Below are positions 31,873-39,460 of a stretch of DNA of 60,207 nucleotides, piece by piece. The DNA comes from Bacteroidales bacterium (GTDB lineage Bacteria; Bacteroidota; Bacteroidia; Bacteroidales; UBA932). The stretch is taken from assembly GCA_017415715.1 (NCBI GenBank), contig JAFQFD010000008.1, positions 1 to 60,207 of the forward strand, written 5' to 3'. The notes below the pieces were generated by a model that worked only from the letters and a program-made list of their open reading frames with translations, was not told where the DNA came from and searched no databases. A program made the position numbers and the translations under genes. Every line of letters starts with the position of its first letter. Positions within the stretch are counted from its first letter, which is position 1.

Positions 31873-32760
31873 ATGAAGTATATATCAGTAGCAGAATTTG
31901 CTCAGAGGCATGGTATCTCAGAGAGGACAGCGAGAAATTACTGCTCCCTCGGAAAGATTAAAGGAGCATATCTTGTCGGTAAGACATGGAATATTCCGGA
32001 AGATGCCGAAATGCCATCTCGTAAAAGCAAGGCTAAAAAGGTCTCTCCGCTTCTGCAGACATTGCGTGAGCAACAGCAGATGCGTATCAAGGGTGGAATC
32101 TATCATCGCACCCAGATTGACCTTACCTATAACTCCAACCATATTGAGGGCAGCCGTCTTACTCATGACCAGACCCGTTACATCTTCGAGACCAATACCA
32201 TAGGTATTGAAGGCGATAGTGTCCGTGTGGATGATATCATGGAGACTGTCAACCACTTCCGTTGCATAGACCTTATCATTGATCGTGCAGAGGAGACTTT
32301 GACAGAGAGTCTGCTCAAGGAACTTCACCAGATTCTCAAGACAGGCACCTCCGACAGCCGTAAGGACTGGTTTGCTGTAGGTGAATACAAACGACTTCCA
32401 AATGAGGTCGGAGGCAATGAGACCACCGCTCCGGAAAAGGTACATCGTGAGATAAAGGCTCTTCTTAAAGAGTACAATTCAAAGAAGGACAAGACCTTTG
32501 AAGACATTATTGACCTGCACCAGAGGTTTGAAGCAATCCACCCTTTCCAAGACGGGAACGGCCGTGTCGGTCGTCTGATCATGTTCAAGGAGTGTCTTGC
32601 CAATGGTCATGTACCATTCATCATTACTGAGGAACTGAAGATGTACTACTATCGTGGACTCCGTGAGTGGAACGATATTCGAGGCTATCTGCTTGACACC
32701 TGTCTTGCTGCACAGGATAACTATAAGGCGATGCTGGATTACTTCAAGATCAAGTACTGA
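31873..32760 (+). CDS. Fic family protein with N-terminal helix-turn-helix
   Basis: 295 residues. Residues 1-45 (YISVAEFAQRHGISERTARN, then GAYLVGKTWNIPEDAEMPS) form an excisionase/MerR-like DNA-binding helix-turn-helix. The Fic domain has the complete active-site motif HPFQDGNGRVGR (about 223-234), where His acts as base and GNGR binds nucleotide, plus an inhibitory-helix motif SNHIEG (SxxxEG) at about residues 90-95, so it is a self-inhibited Fic that transfers AMP to proteins when released. It starts a three-gene run: the sigma factor begins 2 bp after its stop. The target is unknown; the sigma factor or its own operon are obvious candidates. Confidence 0.92.
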   Translation: MKYISVAEFAQRHGISERTARNYCSLGKIKGAYLVGKTWNIPEDAEMPSRKSKAKKVSPLLQTLREQQQMRIKGGIYHRTQIDLTYNSNHIEGSRLTHDQTRYIFETNTIGIEGDSVRVDDIMETVNHFRCIDLIIDRAEETLTESLLKELHQILKTGTSDSRKDWFAVGEYKRLPNEVGGNETTAPEKVHREIKALLKEYNSKKDKTFEDIIDLHQRFEAIHPFQDGNGRVGRLIMFKECLANGHVPFIITEELKMYYYRGLREWNDIRGYLLDTCLAAQDNYKAMLDYFKIKY

Positions 32761-32762
32761 AT

Positions 32763-33485
32763 ATGACCGATACTCAACTCCTCATAGGAATAATGCAGAA
32801 TGACAATCGCTCATGGCGGTACATCTGCAGAAATCTGAAACCGGGATTCTCTAAAATTCTTGGTGACGCTTTCCCATTAACAAAATTGACAAATGAGGAT
32901 ATTGAAGATATCTTTCAGGATTCTTTGCTGAAACTGTTGGAAAAAGTCAAGAAAGGTGGAGTCACTGTATCGCGCGAAGGTGCAATTTTCAGTTATCTTG
33001 TACAGATCGGGAAGTTGACAGCATGCAATTTCATCAGGAAAAGAAAGAACCTGACTTCTGAAGAAGGGGTTATGATTTCCCGCAACCTACATAAAGAAGT
33101 AGATGATATCGAAGTGCCTGTAGAAGTGAAGCAGCAGACTCAGGATGAATTTCTTGACAGAGCGTATGATTCGTTGCCGGAAACGTGCAAGAAGATATTC
33201 AAGAAATATTACTGGGAGCATAAGCCATTTGACGAAATTGCTGACACTATAGGATATGGCACAATAGACTCAGTAAAGACTAAAAAGAGCAAGTGTATGA
33301 AACAGTTTAAAGACTTTGCCAAGAAACTTCTGGATAATGATGAGTTTGCAGAAGAAGTTGTGCGTGCAACTGTTGAAAGAGCAGCCCTGAGAGAACTGAT
33401 ATCTGATGAACGGGTTTATGCTGAAACTGGTGTGACTACGGCTGCTTTGGATATCGAGAACGAATCTGACGATTCAGAAAAGTAA
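32763..33485 (+). CDS. ECF-like RNA polymerase sigma factor
   Basis: 240 residues. Sigma-70 region 2 (NEDIEDIFQDSLLKLLEKVK, then GAIFSYLVQIGKLTACNFIRKRK) and region 4 (LPETCKKIFKKYYWEHKPFDEIADTIGY, given in parts, then SVKTKKSKCMKQFKDFA). An acidic extension of about 50 residues follows region 4 and ends NESDDSEK, unusual for small ECF factors and possibly a regulatory tail. It sits 2 bp after the Fic gene and overlaps by 1 bp (TAATG) the HEXXH membrane protein gene. No anti-sigma factor of the FecR or zinc type is encoded beside it. Confidence 0.85.
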   Translation: MTDTQLLIGIMQNDNRSWRYICRNLKPGFSKILGDAFPLTKLTNEDIEDIFQDSLLKLLEKVKKGGVTVSREGAIFSYLVQIGKLTACNFIRKRKNLTSEEGVMISRNLHKEVDDIEVPVEVKQQTQDEFLDRAYDSLPETCKKIFKKYYWEHKPFDEIADTIGYGTIDSVKTKKSKCMKQFKDFAKKLLDNDEFAEEVVRATVERAALRELISDERVYAETGVTTAALDIENESDDSEK

Positions 33486-34213
33486 TGATCAGAAACTTTC
33501 AGAAATACTCATATTGGCTGACTACCGGTATATATGTTTTGCTGGCACTCTTGTTCTTCGGGGTGCTGCTCAAGTCGTTCGGATATGACGCCGTGGACAT
33601 GTGGGTAAACTTCAAGACAGAAAGAGGCAAACAAGGCAATATGATTGGTCTGTTATGCGGTTTTGCAGCATATACTTTGTTCCTGCTCTTTCTTATTTCG
33701 CCTAAAATCCGACATAACCTCAGATGGTTCATGCACTTCACTCATGAACTGACCCATACGCTGGTGGCTCTGTTATTCTTCAGGCGGATTGAGGAATTTG
33801 TAGTTTCTGGAAGAGACTGCTATGTAAAGTATCAGAAAAGCAGCATCGGATATGTACCGATTACTCTGTCACCATATTGCATACCGATATACACATTCAT
33901 GCTCTTTCCGTTCAGGTATTTCGGCGCGCCTCAATATATGTTTGCATTCGATGTTATGATAGCATTTACATATGCTTTCCATGTTCACTCATTTATAAGA
34001 TATACCCGTTATACCCAATCTGACATCGAAGGCTGCGGTCTTGCCAGATCAACTGCCTTCATCTCATTCGTACATTGCTCTGTCCTCGCCCTCATCCTTT
34101 CAATGCCCAAAGGAGGAATGAAACTCGCAATCCAAAGAGTCTTCTGGGAGTATCCTATACAATTCCTTACTGATCCACTCGGATGGATTCATGACGTTGT
34201 AAAATTTTTCTGA
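33485..34213 (+). CDS. M50-like membrane protein with HEXXH motif
   Basis: 242 residues with about six membrane helices. HELTH at residues 87-91 sits at the start of a helix (FTHELTHTLVALLFF), followed by GYVPITLSPYCIPIYTFMLFPF, which resembles the second conserved region of M50-type (PF13398-like) membrane metalloproteases. Site-2 proteases of this kind cut anti-sigma factors or other membrane proteins. Overlap with the sigma factor gene (TAATG) suggests a joint role. The metal-binding third ligand is not certain, and non-proteolytic membrane function is possible. Confidence 0.65.
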   Translation: MIRNFQKYSYWLTTGIYVLLALLFFGVLLKSFGYDAVDMWVNFKTERGKQGNMIGLLCGFAAYTLFLLFLISPKIRHNLRWFMHFTHELTHTLVALLFFRRIEEFVVSGRDCYVKYQKSSIGYVPITLSPYCIPIYTFMLFPFRYFGAPQYMFAFDVMIAFTYAFHVHSFIRYTRYTQSDIEGCGLARSTAFISFVHCSVLALILSMPKGGMKLAIQRVFWEYPIQFLTDPLGWIHDVVKFF

Positions 34214-34288
34214 TTTTCCTGTTTATCTTTTCTTCGATGCGACATTATAGAGTGAAAGCAAACAAATAACACTCTAAAATCGAGCATT

Positions 34289-34678
34289 ATGAAGAAAATC
34301 TTTTTTGCAGCGATCATTTCGCTCATTACTATCCTTTGCGTTTCTGCAACTGTCGCCAACATTCCTGCAGGCAATTTCTCCTCATCGATAACAGCTAGAA
34401 TCGCCGGCTCTGATGAGGGTATCGACTTTGACACCAAGACTTTGGTGACCATCTACAATCTTATGCCTCAGAAGGTCAAGGATCTTTGTGTAGCAAGTTA
34501 CAAGGATATTGCACCAAGAATTGACGCGTCCGGCTCCAAAGGCTTCACCTATGAAGGAGTTGCAATCCATCCGATCAAGACTGATGGTGGCGTCAACCTT
34601 AAGTTAAGTTGCGGAGGTCATACCATCGTAGTCGAGAACTATACACGTTCTGAGTTTGACTCAATTTTCGGACTCTAA
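34289..34678 (+). CDS. Hypothetical exported protein
   Basis: 129 residues with a signal peptide (MKKIFFAAIISLITILCVSA, cleavage probably after VSA or ATVA). The mature domain of about 105 residues has no recognised family; notable are GSDEGIDFDTKTLVTIYNLM and LKLSCGGHTIVVENYT. It is 3 bp upstream of the YiiX-like lipoprotein, so the two are one operon. A TAGAGTG/CACTCTA inverted repeat (34248-34276) lies just before its start. Confidence 0.6.
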   Translation: MKKIFFAAIISLITILCVSATVANIPAGNFSSSITARIAGSDEGIDFDTKTLVTIYNLMPQKVKDLCVASYKDIAPRIDASGSKGFTYEGVAIHPIKTDGGVNLKLSCGGHTIVVENYTRSEFDSIFGL

Positions 34679-34681
34679 GCC

Positions 34682-35233
34682 ATGAGGTGGATATATGTTC
34701 TTTTATCAGTGCTGTTGCTGTCTTCATGTAGCAACAGCGCCGATATCACAGATCTCCAGGAAGGGGATGTCGTATTTATTGAAGGACAATCGTCACAAGC
34801 TCCATACATCAAGCTCGGGACAATGTCGAAATGGACTCATTGCGGGGTAGTGGTTGATACTCCTGACGGTTTGAAAGTTCTTGAGGCTTCAAAGACTGTA
34901 AGACTCACTCCATTTGCGACTTTCATCAGTTGGGCAAAGGATGAGAACTGGTGCGTCAAAAGGCCTTCGCGGCGCCTTACGAAGCGGATTCCATACAGTA
35001 AATATCTTGGACAGCCATACGATCTTGAATTCAAGTTCGATAATGGAAAGATGTATTGTTCGGAGCTGGTTTGGTGGATATATAAGGAGCAGGAAATAGA
35101 ATTGTGCAAGCCTCGTAAGGTTTCAAGTTACATCTGCACTAGAATTCCTAGGGTGAAAAGGCTTATGGACAAGAGAAATATATCAATGGATCAGTATGCC
35201 GTCGCCCCTGTGGACCTTTATAAGGCCATATGA
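34682..35233 (+). CDS. YiiX/YebB-like NlpC/P60-superfamily cysteine hydrolase, lipoprotein
   Basis: 183 residues. Lipobox LLLSSC (Cys 16). Permuted NlpC/P60 layout: GDVVFIEGQSSQAPYIKLGT, then catalytic His in WTHCGVVV, then catalytic Cys in KMYCSELVWWIY. Such envelope hydrolases (DUF830/YiiX) act on amide or thioester bonds in peptidoglycan or lipids. It follows the exported protein by 3 bp and ends where the MtgA promoter begins, so peptidoglycan work is a reasonable context. Confidence 0.85.
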   Translation: MRWIYVLLSVLLLSSCSNSADITDLQEGDVVFIEGQSSQAPYIKLGTMSKWTHCGVVVDTPDGLKVLEASKTVRLTPFATFISWAKDENWCVKRPSRRLTKRIPYSKYLGQPYDLEFKFDNGKMYCSELVWWIYKEQEIELCKPRKVSSYICTRIPRVKRLMDKRNISMDQYAVAPVDLYKAI

Positions 35234-35262
35234 TGCGAATTCTTCACTGTCAGGATTTTTAT

Positions 35263-35270
35263 TACCTTTG
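35263..35270 (+). promoter_or_regulatory. TAnnTTTG promoter for mtgA
   Basis: TACCTTTG ends 4 bp before the ATG at 35275; the mRNA would be essentially leaderless. This placement fixes the start at 35275 rather than the upstream in-frame ATGs. Confidence 0.6.
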
Positions 35271-35274
35271 CGCC

Positions 35275-35955
35275 ATGTTCAGACGTTTATCTAAAATATG
35301 CCTGAGGCTGGTGACGGCATTTTTAGTGCTGAGTGTGGCTTGGGTGCTGCTATATAAGTGGGTGCATGTAAAGTGGACACCGCTGATGCTCAAACGAAGC
35401 ATTCAGAATGTAAAAGTGGATGGGTATCGTAATGTCCGCACATGGGTTGACCTGGAAGATGTTGCTCCGGTCATGGTACGTGCGATTCTGGCTTCCGAAG
35501 ATGGACGTTTCATGGAGCATAATGGCTTTGATGTGCAGGAACTGCAGAAGATGAAGCGTGAGCATGAGACTAAGGGTAAGAAGATACGCGGCTGCAGCAC
35601 GGTGAGTCAGCAGGTAGCCAAGAACTGTTTCACTTTCTGTAGCAGAAGCTGGTGGCGCAAGGGATTCGAGACCTATTATACGTTTCTGATCGAACTGCTG
35701 TGGAGCAAGGAGAGGATCATGGAAGTTTATCTGAACATTGCCGAGATGGGACCGGGAGTCTTTGGAGTCGAGGCCGCGTCCCAGCGGTATTTTGACTGCA
35801 ATGCCTCTAAACTGACAACTCATCAGGTGGTTTCAGTAGCATGCGTCTTGCCCAATCCCTTAAAACGCAATCCCAAGACTGTCAGTAAGACCAATCGTTC
35901 CAAATATAACACGACCTACAAAAGGACACTCCAGACCGCTTATCCGTTTAAATGA
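35275..35955 (+). CDS. mtgA: Monofunctional peptidoglycan glycosyltransferase MtgA
   Basis: 226 residues from MFRRLSKICLRLVTAFLVL. One N-terminal membrane anchor (about 8-28) and a GT51 domain: catalytic Glu in ILASEDGRFMEHNGFD, then GCSTVSQQVAKNCF, then KERIMEVYLNIAEMGPGVFGVEAAS split as MEVYLNIAEMGPGVFGVEAA. It polymerises lipid II glycan strands at the outer face of the inner membrane and lacks a transpeptidase domain. It follows the YiiX-like hydrolase. Confidence 0.94.
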   Translation: MFRRLSKICLRLVTAFLVLSVAWVLLYKWVHVKWTPLMLKRSIQNVKVDGYRNVRTWVDLEDVAPVMVRAILASEDGRFMEHNGFDVQELQKMKREHETKGKKIRGCSTVSQQVAKNCFTFCSRSWWRKGFETYYTFLIELLWSKERIMEVYLNIAEMGPGVFGVEAASQRYFDCNASKLTTHQVVSVACVLPNPLKRNPKTVSKTNRSKYNTTYKRTLQTAYPFK

Positions 35956-35996
35956 ACATTCCGTATGGGGAGAAATTCTCTGAGCATCTACAAGAT

Positions 35997-36038
35997 ACAC
36001 AAACTGCGTGCTCCCTTTTGACGGCACGCAGTTTGTGT
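35997..36038. terminator. Hairpin terminator after mtgA
   Basis: Perfect 15-bp arms ACACAAACTGCGTGC (35997-36011) and GCACGCAGTTTGTGT (36024-36038) between convergent genes. Tail is not T-rich. Confidence 0.7.
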
Positions 36039-36075
36039 AAAGTGTTGTGTGTCAGGTGATTGCTCCGCAGGTTGG

Positions 36076-36657
36076 TTACGAGAACATTCCTTTTTTTGTG
36101 AGGTCGACTTTGTGGAACTTGTATCCGAGGCGTTTCAGTTCGAGGGCTGCTCCTGTCCTGTACATCACTTTGACGGTGCGTGCAAAAATGTGGAACGCCT
36201 TCACGGTCTGATGCTCGATCTGCTCATGCTGGATGAACGTTGCGGCTTTCTGGGCGCAGCATAACAGGATGTTCATGATCTGTTTCGCCTCTATAGAGTC
36301 AAGAGTGAGTCCGAGGATGTTCTGGACTATGTTCTCGTCCATGTCATCGAAGCCACGAGGACCGTGGAGCGCTTTGTACTCTTCTCCATGATGGCGGCCC
36401 CAGTCTTCATCCCACCAGTGTGCCGCGGCCATACCGGCATATCCGGCGCATGCGATCGCAAAGTCAGGATATGCATTGACTTCAGGAAGGGCGTCAGCAA
36501 TGTATTCTGGCGCCCATTCCTTCCATTTCTGGTCGATGTCTTCTGAAGAGAGCAGTTCGCCCTCGAGCATGCCGAGGCTTGTGCACATCTTCAGCACCTC
36601 TCTCTGGAGGTTTTCTTCGTAAGTGTCGAAATATTGTATGTTCTCTTCCATGGTCAT
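36076..36657 (-). CDS. Conserved-looking hypothetical protein
   Basis: 193 residues from MTMEENIQYFDTYEEN; a start two codons later is also possible. Helical and acidic, with HWWDEDWGRHHGEEYKALHG in the middle, a cluster of His, Asp and Glu that could bind metal, then CCAQKAATFIQHEQIEHQT. No signal peptide. No family recognised. A TATATTTG element at 36673-36680 lies 15 bp upstream, itself just downstream of a strong terminator hairpin. Confidence 0.7.
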   Translation of the reverse strand: MTMEENIQYFDTYEENLQREVLKMCTSLGMLEGELLSSEDIDQKWKEWAPEYIADALPEVNAYPDFAIACAGYAGMAAAHWWDEDWGRHHGEEYKALHGPRGFDDMDENIVQNILGLTLDSIEAKQIMNILLCCAQKAATFIQHEQIEHQTVKAFHIFARTVKVMYRTGAALELKRLGYKFHKVDLTKKGMFS

Positions 36658-36683
36658 TAAACTTTTCGGCTGCAAATATAAGT

Positions 36684-36713
36684 AAAAAAGCTCGCATCAC
36701 TGCGAGCTTTTTT
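36684..36713. terminator. Strong hairpin terminator between sRNA region and unknown gene
   Basis: Perfect 13-bp arms, GCTCGCA with TGCGAGC flanked by six A and six T, loop TCAC. It works in either direction; on the minus strand it ends transcripts coming from 36800 or from trmD. Confidence 0.9.
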
Positions 36714-36804
36714 GGTTAGTTAGTAGTGTAGTGTATTCCCTTTTGGGATGATTAATTATTAGTGGTTAGAAACGTCTGATTGACATAAAGTGTTATGTCT
36801 GATG
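36684..36804 (-). ncRNA. Candidate small RNA or attenuator leader
   Basis: A TAAATTTG promoter element (36805-36812, minus strand) is followed about 90 nt later by a perfect terminator hairpin. In between are a GACATAA/TTATGTC hairpin (36783-36800) and a six-codon ORF (36766-36786, peptide MSIRRF) whose AUG lies in that hairpin. A second promoter element (36673-36680) and an unknown gene follow. It could be a free-standing sRNA of about 115 nt or a leader controlling the 36076-36657 gene. Confidence 0.5.
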
Positions 36805-36882
36805 CAAATTTATGTAAAAAAATATTACTTCCAAATAATTCTCTTTAAAAAATTATAAAAACTCCATGAATAATGATGAAAA

Positions 36883-37560
36883 TTATTCGGAAAGCAGTCC
36901 CGGACGTAGACGTTTCGTGCGCTCTATGGCCTGTTCGTCCTGCCATTCTCTGATGAGTTTCGGATTGCCGCTGAGGAGCACTTCCGGTACCTTCCATCCG
37001 TTGAATTCGGCAGGTCTTGTGTATACGGGAGGGGAGAGAAGACCGTCCTGGAAACTGTCGCTCAGCGCTGAAGTCTCGTCTGAAAGCGCTCCCGGGATCA
37101 GTCTGATGATCGAGTCTGCCAGGATCGCTGCAGGGAGCTCGCCTCCGCTGAGGACATAGTCCCCGCAAGAGATCTCGCGCGTGATGAGATGCTCGCGGAT
37201 GCGATGGTCGATGCCTTTATAGTGGCCGCAGAGGATGATTATGTTGCCTTTGAGTGAAAGTTCGTTGGCGATGTTCTGATTGAGGATTTCTCCGTCCGGA
37301 GACATGTATATCACCTCGTCATAGTCTCTCTCGGCCTTGAGCTCCTGAATCATGTTGAATACAGGCTCAAGCATCAGGACCATGCCAGCATCTCCTCCGT
37401 AGCTGTAGTCATCGACCTGCTGGCGCGGGCCTTTTCCGTATTTGCGGAGGTTGTGGATGTGTATTTCCACAAGGCCTTTCTTGATGGCGCGTCCTACTAT
37501 CGAATGGCTCAGCGGGCTGTCCAGAAGCTCCGGCACTACTGTAAGTATGTCTATTCTCAT
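36883..37560 (-). CDS. trmD: tRNA (guanine37-N1)-methyltransferase TrmD
   Basis: 225 residues from [20 protein letters not shown]; an upstream TTG is possible but less likely. SPOUT knot motifs: [43 protein letters not shown], and [18 protein letters not shown]. It methylates G37 beside the anticodon, preventing frameshifting. Single-gene unit with a TATTTTTG promoter element (37593-37600) diverging from the DUF349 gene. Confidence 0.96.
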   Translation of the reverse strand: MRIDILTVVPELLDSPLSHSIVGRAIKKGLVEIHIHNLRKYGKGPRQQVDDYSYGGDAGMVLMLEPVFNMIQELKAERDYDEVIYMSPDGEILNQNIANELSLKGNIIILCGHYKGIDHRIREHLITREISCGDYVLSGGELPAAILADSIIRLIPGALSDETSALSDSFQDGLLSPPVYTRPAEFNGWKVPEVLLSGNPKLIREWQDEQAIERTKRLRPGLLSE

Positions 37561-37592
37561 CTCGGATGTTTTCAAAAAGTTGTTAACGGCTG

Positions 37593-37641
37593 CAAAAATA
37601 GCATTTTGATGCGAGTTTTACTAAAAATTATGGTATATTTG
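37593..37641. promoter_or_regulatory. Divergent TAnnTTTG promoters, trmD and DUF349 gene
   Basis: Minus-strand TATTTTTG (37593-37600) for trmD and plus-strand TATATTTG (37634-37641) for the DUF349 gene, 33 bp apart. Confidence 0.6.
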
Positions 37642-37678
37642 CGACTTGTATTATTTATAAACCAATAACTCCATTATT

Positions 37679-39442
37679 ATGAGTGAAGAGATGATTCCTG
37701 ATGTGGAACTGACATCAGATGTAGCAGAGGCCGAGATTGCAGAAACTGCAGAACCGGCTGTAAATTATTCAGAAAAGACATTGGCAGAGCTTGTTTCTCT
37801 TTTTGAGGAGCTCATGCAGAATGAGGAAAGGATGAAGATGTCCAAGGAGGCCGAGGCGATAAAGTCCGCTTTCTATAAGAGGCTTCAGAAGGAAAAGGCG
37901 GAGGCAGGTATCGTGATCGCAGAGACTCCTGCTGAAGAAGAGGCATCAGAAGAGGTTGCGGAAGTTCCGGCAGACAGCCCTTTCGCAGTCATAGAGGCAG
38001 GCTTTAAAGAGCAATATAACAGGTATAAGAAAGAGCGTGCGGAGTACAACAAGGCGCTTGAGAAGGAGAGGGAGGAAAACCTTGCGCTTAAAGAGGCTGT
38101 GATCGCAGATCTCAAGGCGCTCCTCGAAAAGCAGGAGGATGTCAATGCCACATTCCCTGAATTCCGCGAGATCCAGGCACGCTGGAGAGCGATCGGACCG
38201 GTTCCGGCACAGAATTATAGAAACATCACTGAGACATATCAGCTCTATGTCGAGCAGTTCTATGATATGGTGAAGATCAACCGTGAGCTTCGCGACCTTG
38301 ACTTCCGCAAGAATCTTGAGGCAAAGGAGCAGCTCTGCCAGCAGGCGGAGGCTCTTGCTGAGCAGGAGAATGTGGTCGAGGCATTCAGAGAGCTTCAGAA
38401 GCTCCATGACCAGTGGAAGGAGTATGGTCCGGTGGCCAAGGAGTTCAGAGAGTCGATCTGGGAGAGATTCAAGGCTGCTACAGCGGTGATAAACAGAAAG
38501 TATCAGGCGCATTTCGAAGGCCTGAAGGAGCAGCAGGCTGAGAACCTCGCAAAGAAGACGGTTCTTTGTGAGAGGGTGGAGGCCATTGCTGAGCGCGAGA
38601 TTGCAGATTCCAATGAGTGGAACGCCTGCTCGAAGGAGATCGAGGAGATCCAGAAGGAGTGGCGCACCATCGGATTCGCTTCCAAGAAGGAAAATCAGAA
38701 GATCTACGACCGTTTCCGCGCAGCATGCGACAAGTTCTATGAGCGTAAGCGTGAGTTCTATTCAGAATATAAGGACAGCATCAATGCAAACCTTGAGAAG
38801 AAGATCGCTCTCTGCGAGGCGGCTGAGGCTCTCATGACCAGCACAGACTGGAAGAAGGCCACTGATCAGTTCATCTCGCTCCAGAAGCAGTGGAAGGAGA
38901 TCGGAGCGGTTCCTCGCAAGAAGTCAGAGCAGCTCTGGAAGAGATTCCGTGCGGCATGTGACTATTTCTTCGCAGAACGCGACAAGCATGCAAAGCCTGA
39001 GAATGACTACTATGGAAACCTCAAGGCAAAGCTTGCTCTCATAGAGGAGATCAAGGCGTATGAGATGAAGGGTGACGAAAGTGACCTCCAGGCTATGCAG
39101 GATTTCCAGAAGAGATGGCAGGAGATCGGTTTCGTTCCGTTCAAGGAGAAGGACAGGGTTGCCAAGGCATATAAGGATGCAATGGCGAAGTTCGCTTCTG
39201 CACGCGCCCCTCGCAGAGGACGTGGCAGACAGCTCACTGAAAAGGAGCGTCTGATCCAGAAATATCATCAGCTGGAGCAGGACATCGTCACTTATGAGAA
39301 CAACATAGGCTTCTTCTCGATGTCAAAGGCTTCAGAGCCGCTCATCAAGCAGATGCAGGAGAGGATAGCGCTGGCGAAGGAAGAGCTCAAGGCTCTTGCA
39401 GAGCAGATCAGACAGCTTTCGGAGACAGAGGAGCAGGAGTAA
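37679..39442 (+). CDS. DUF349 repeat protein
   Basis: 587 residues. After an acidic N-terminus come about five DUF349 repeats, each with the pattern (L or I) x x (L or I) Q x x W (R or K) x I G: IQARWRAIGPVP, LHDQWKEYGPVA, IQKEWRTIGFAS, LQKQWKEIGAVP, FQKRWQEIGFVP. Highly charged and helical throughout, with a basic stretch ARAPRRGRGRQ near residue 505. The family is universal in Bacteroidota; E. coli YeaF/YicC-type parallels are not informative and the role is unknown. It is followed 18 bp later by yidC. Confidence 0.92.
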   Translation: MSEEMIPDVELTSDVAEAEIAETAEPAVNYSEKTLAELVSLFEELMQNEERMKMSKEAEAIKSAFYKRLQKEKAEAGIVIAETPAEEEASEEVAEVPADSPFAVIEAGFKEQYNRYKKERAEYNKALEKEREENLALKEAVIADLKALLEKQEDVNATFPEFREIQARWRAIGPVPAQNYRNITETYQLYVEQFYDMVKINRELRDLDFRKNLEAKEQLCQQAEALAEQENVVEAFRELQKLHDQWKEYGPVAKEFRESIWERFKAATAVINRKYQAHFEGLKEQQAENLAKKTVLCERVEAIAEREIADSNEWNACSKEIEEIQKEWRTIGFASKKENQKIYDRFRAACDKFYERKREFYSEYKDSINANLEKKIALCEAAEALMTSTDWKKATDQFISLQKQWKEIGAVPRKKSEQLWKRFRAACDYFFAERDKHAKPENDYYGNLKAKLALIEEIKAYEMKGDESDLQAMQDFQKRWQEIGFVPFKEKDRVAKAYKDAMAKFASARAPRRGRGRQLTEKERLIQKYHQLEQDIVTYENNIGFFSMSKASEPLIKQMQERIALAKEELKALAEQIRQLSETEEQE

Positions 39443-39460
39443 TAATTTTAATAAATATAG

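Noticed and set aside
34248-34276. TAGAGTG/CACTCTA inverted repeat as an operator
   Set aside because: Only 7-bp arms with a 15-nt spacer; not enough to support more than a mention in the gene entry.
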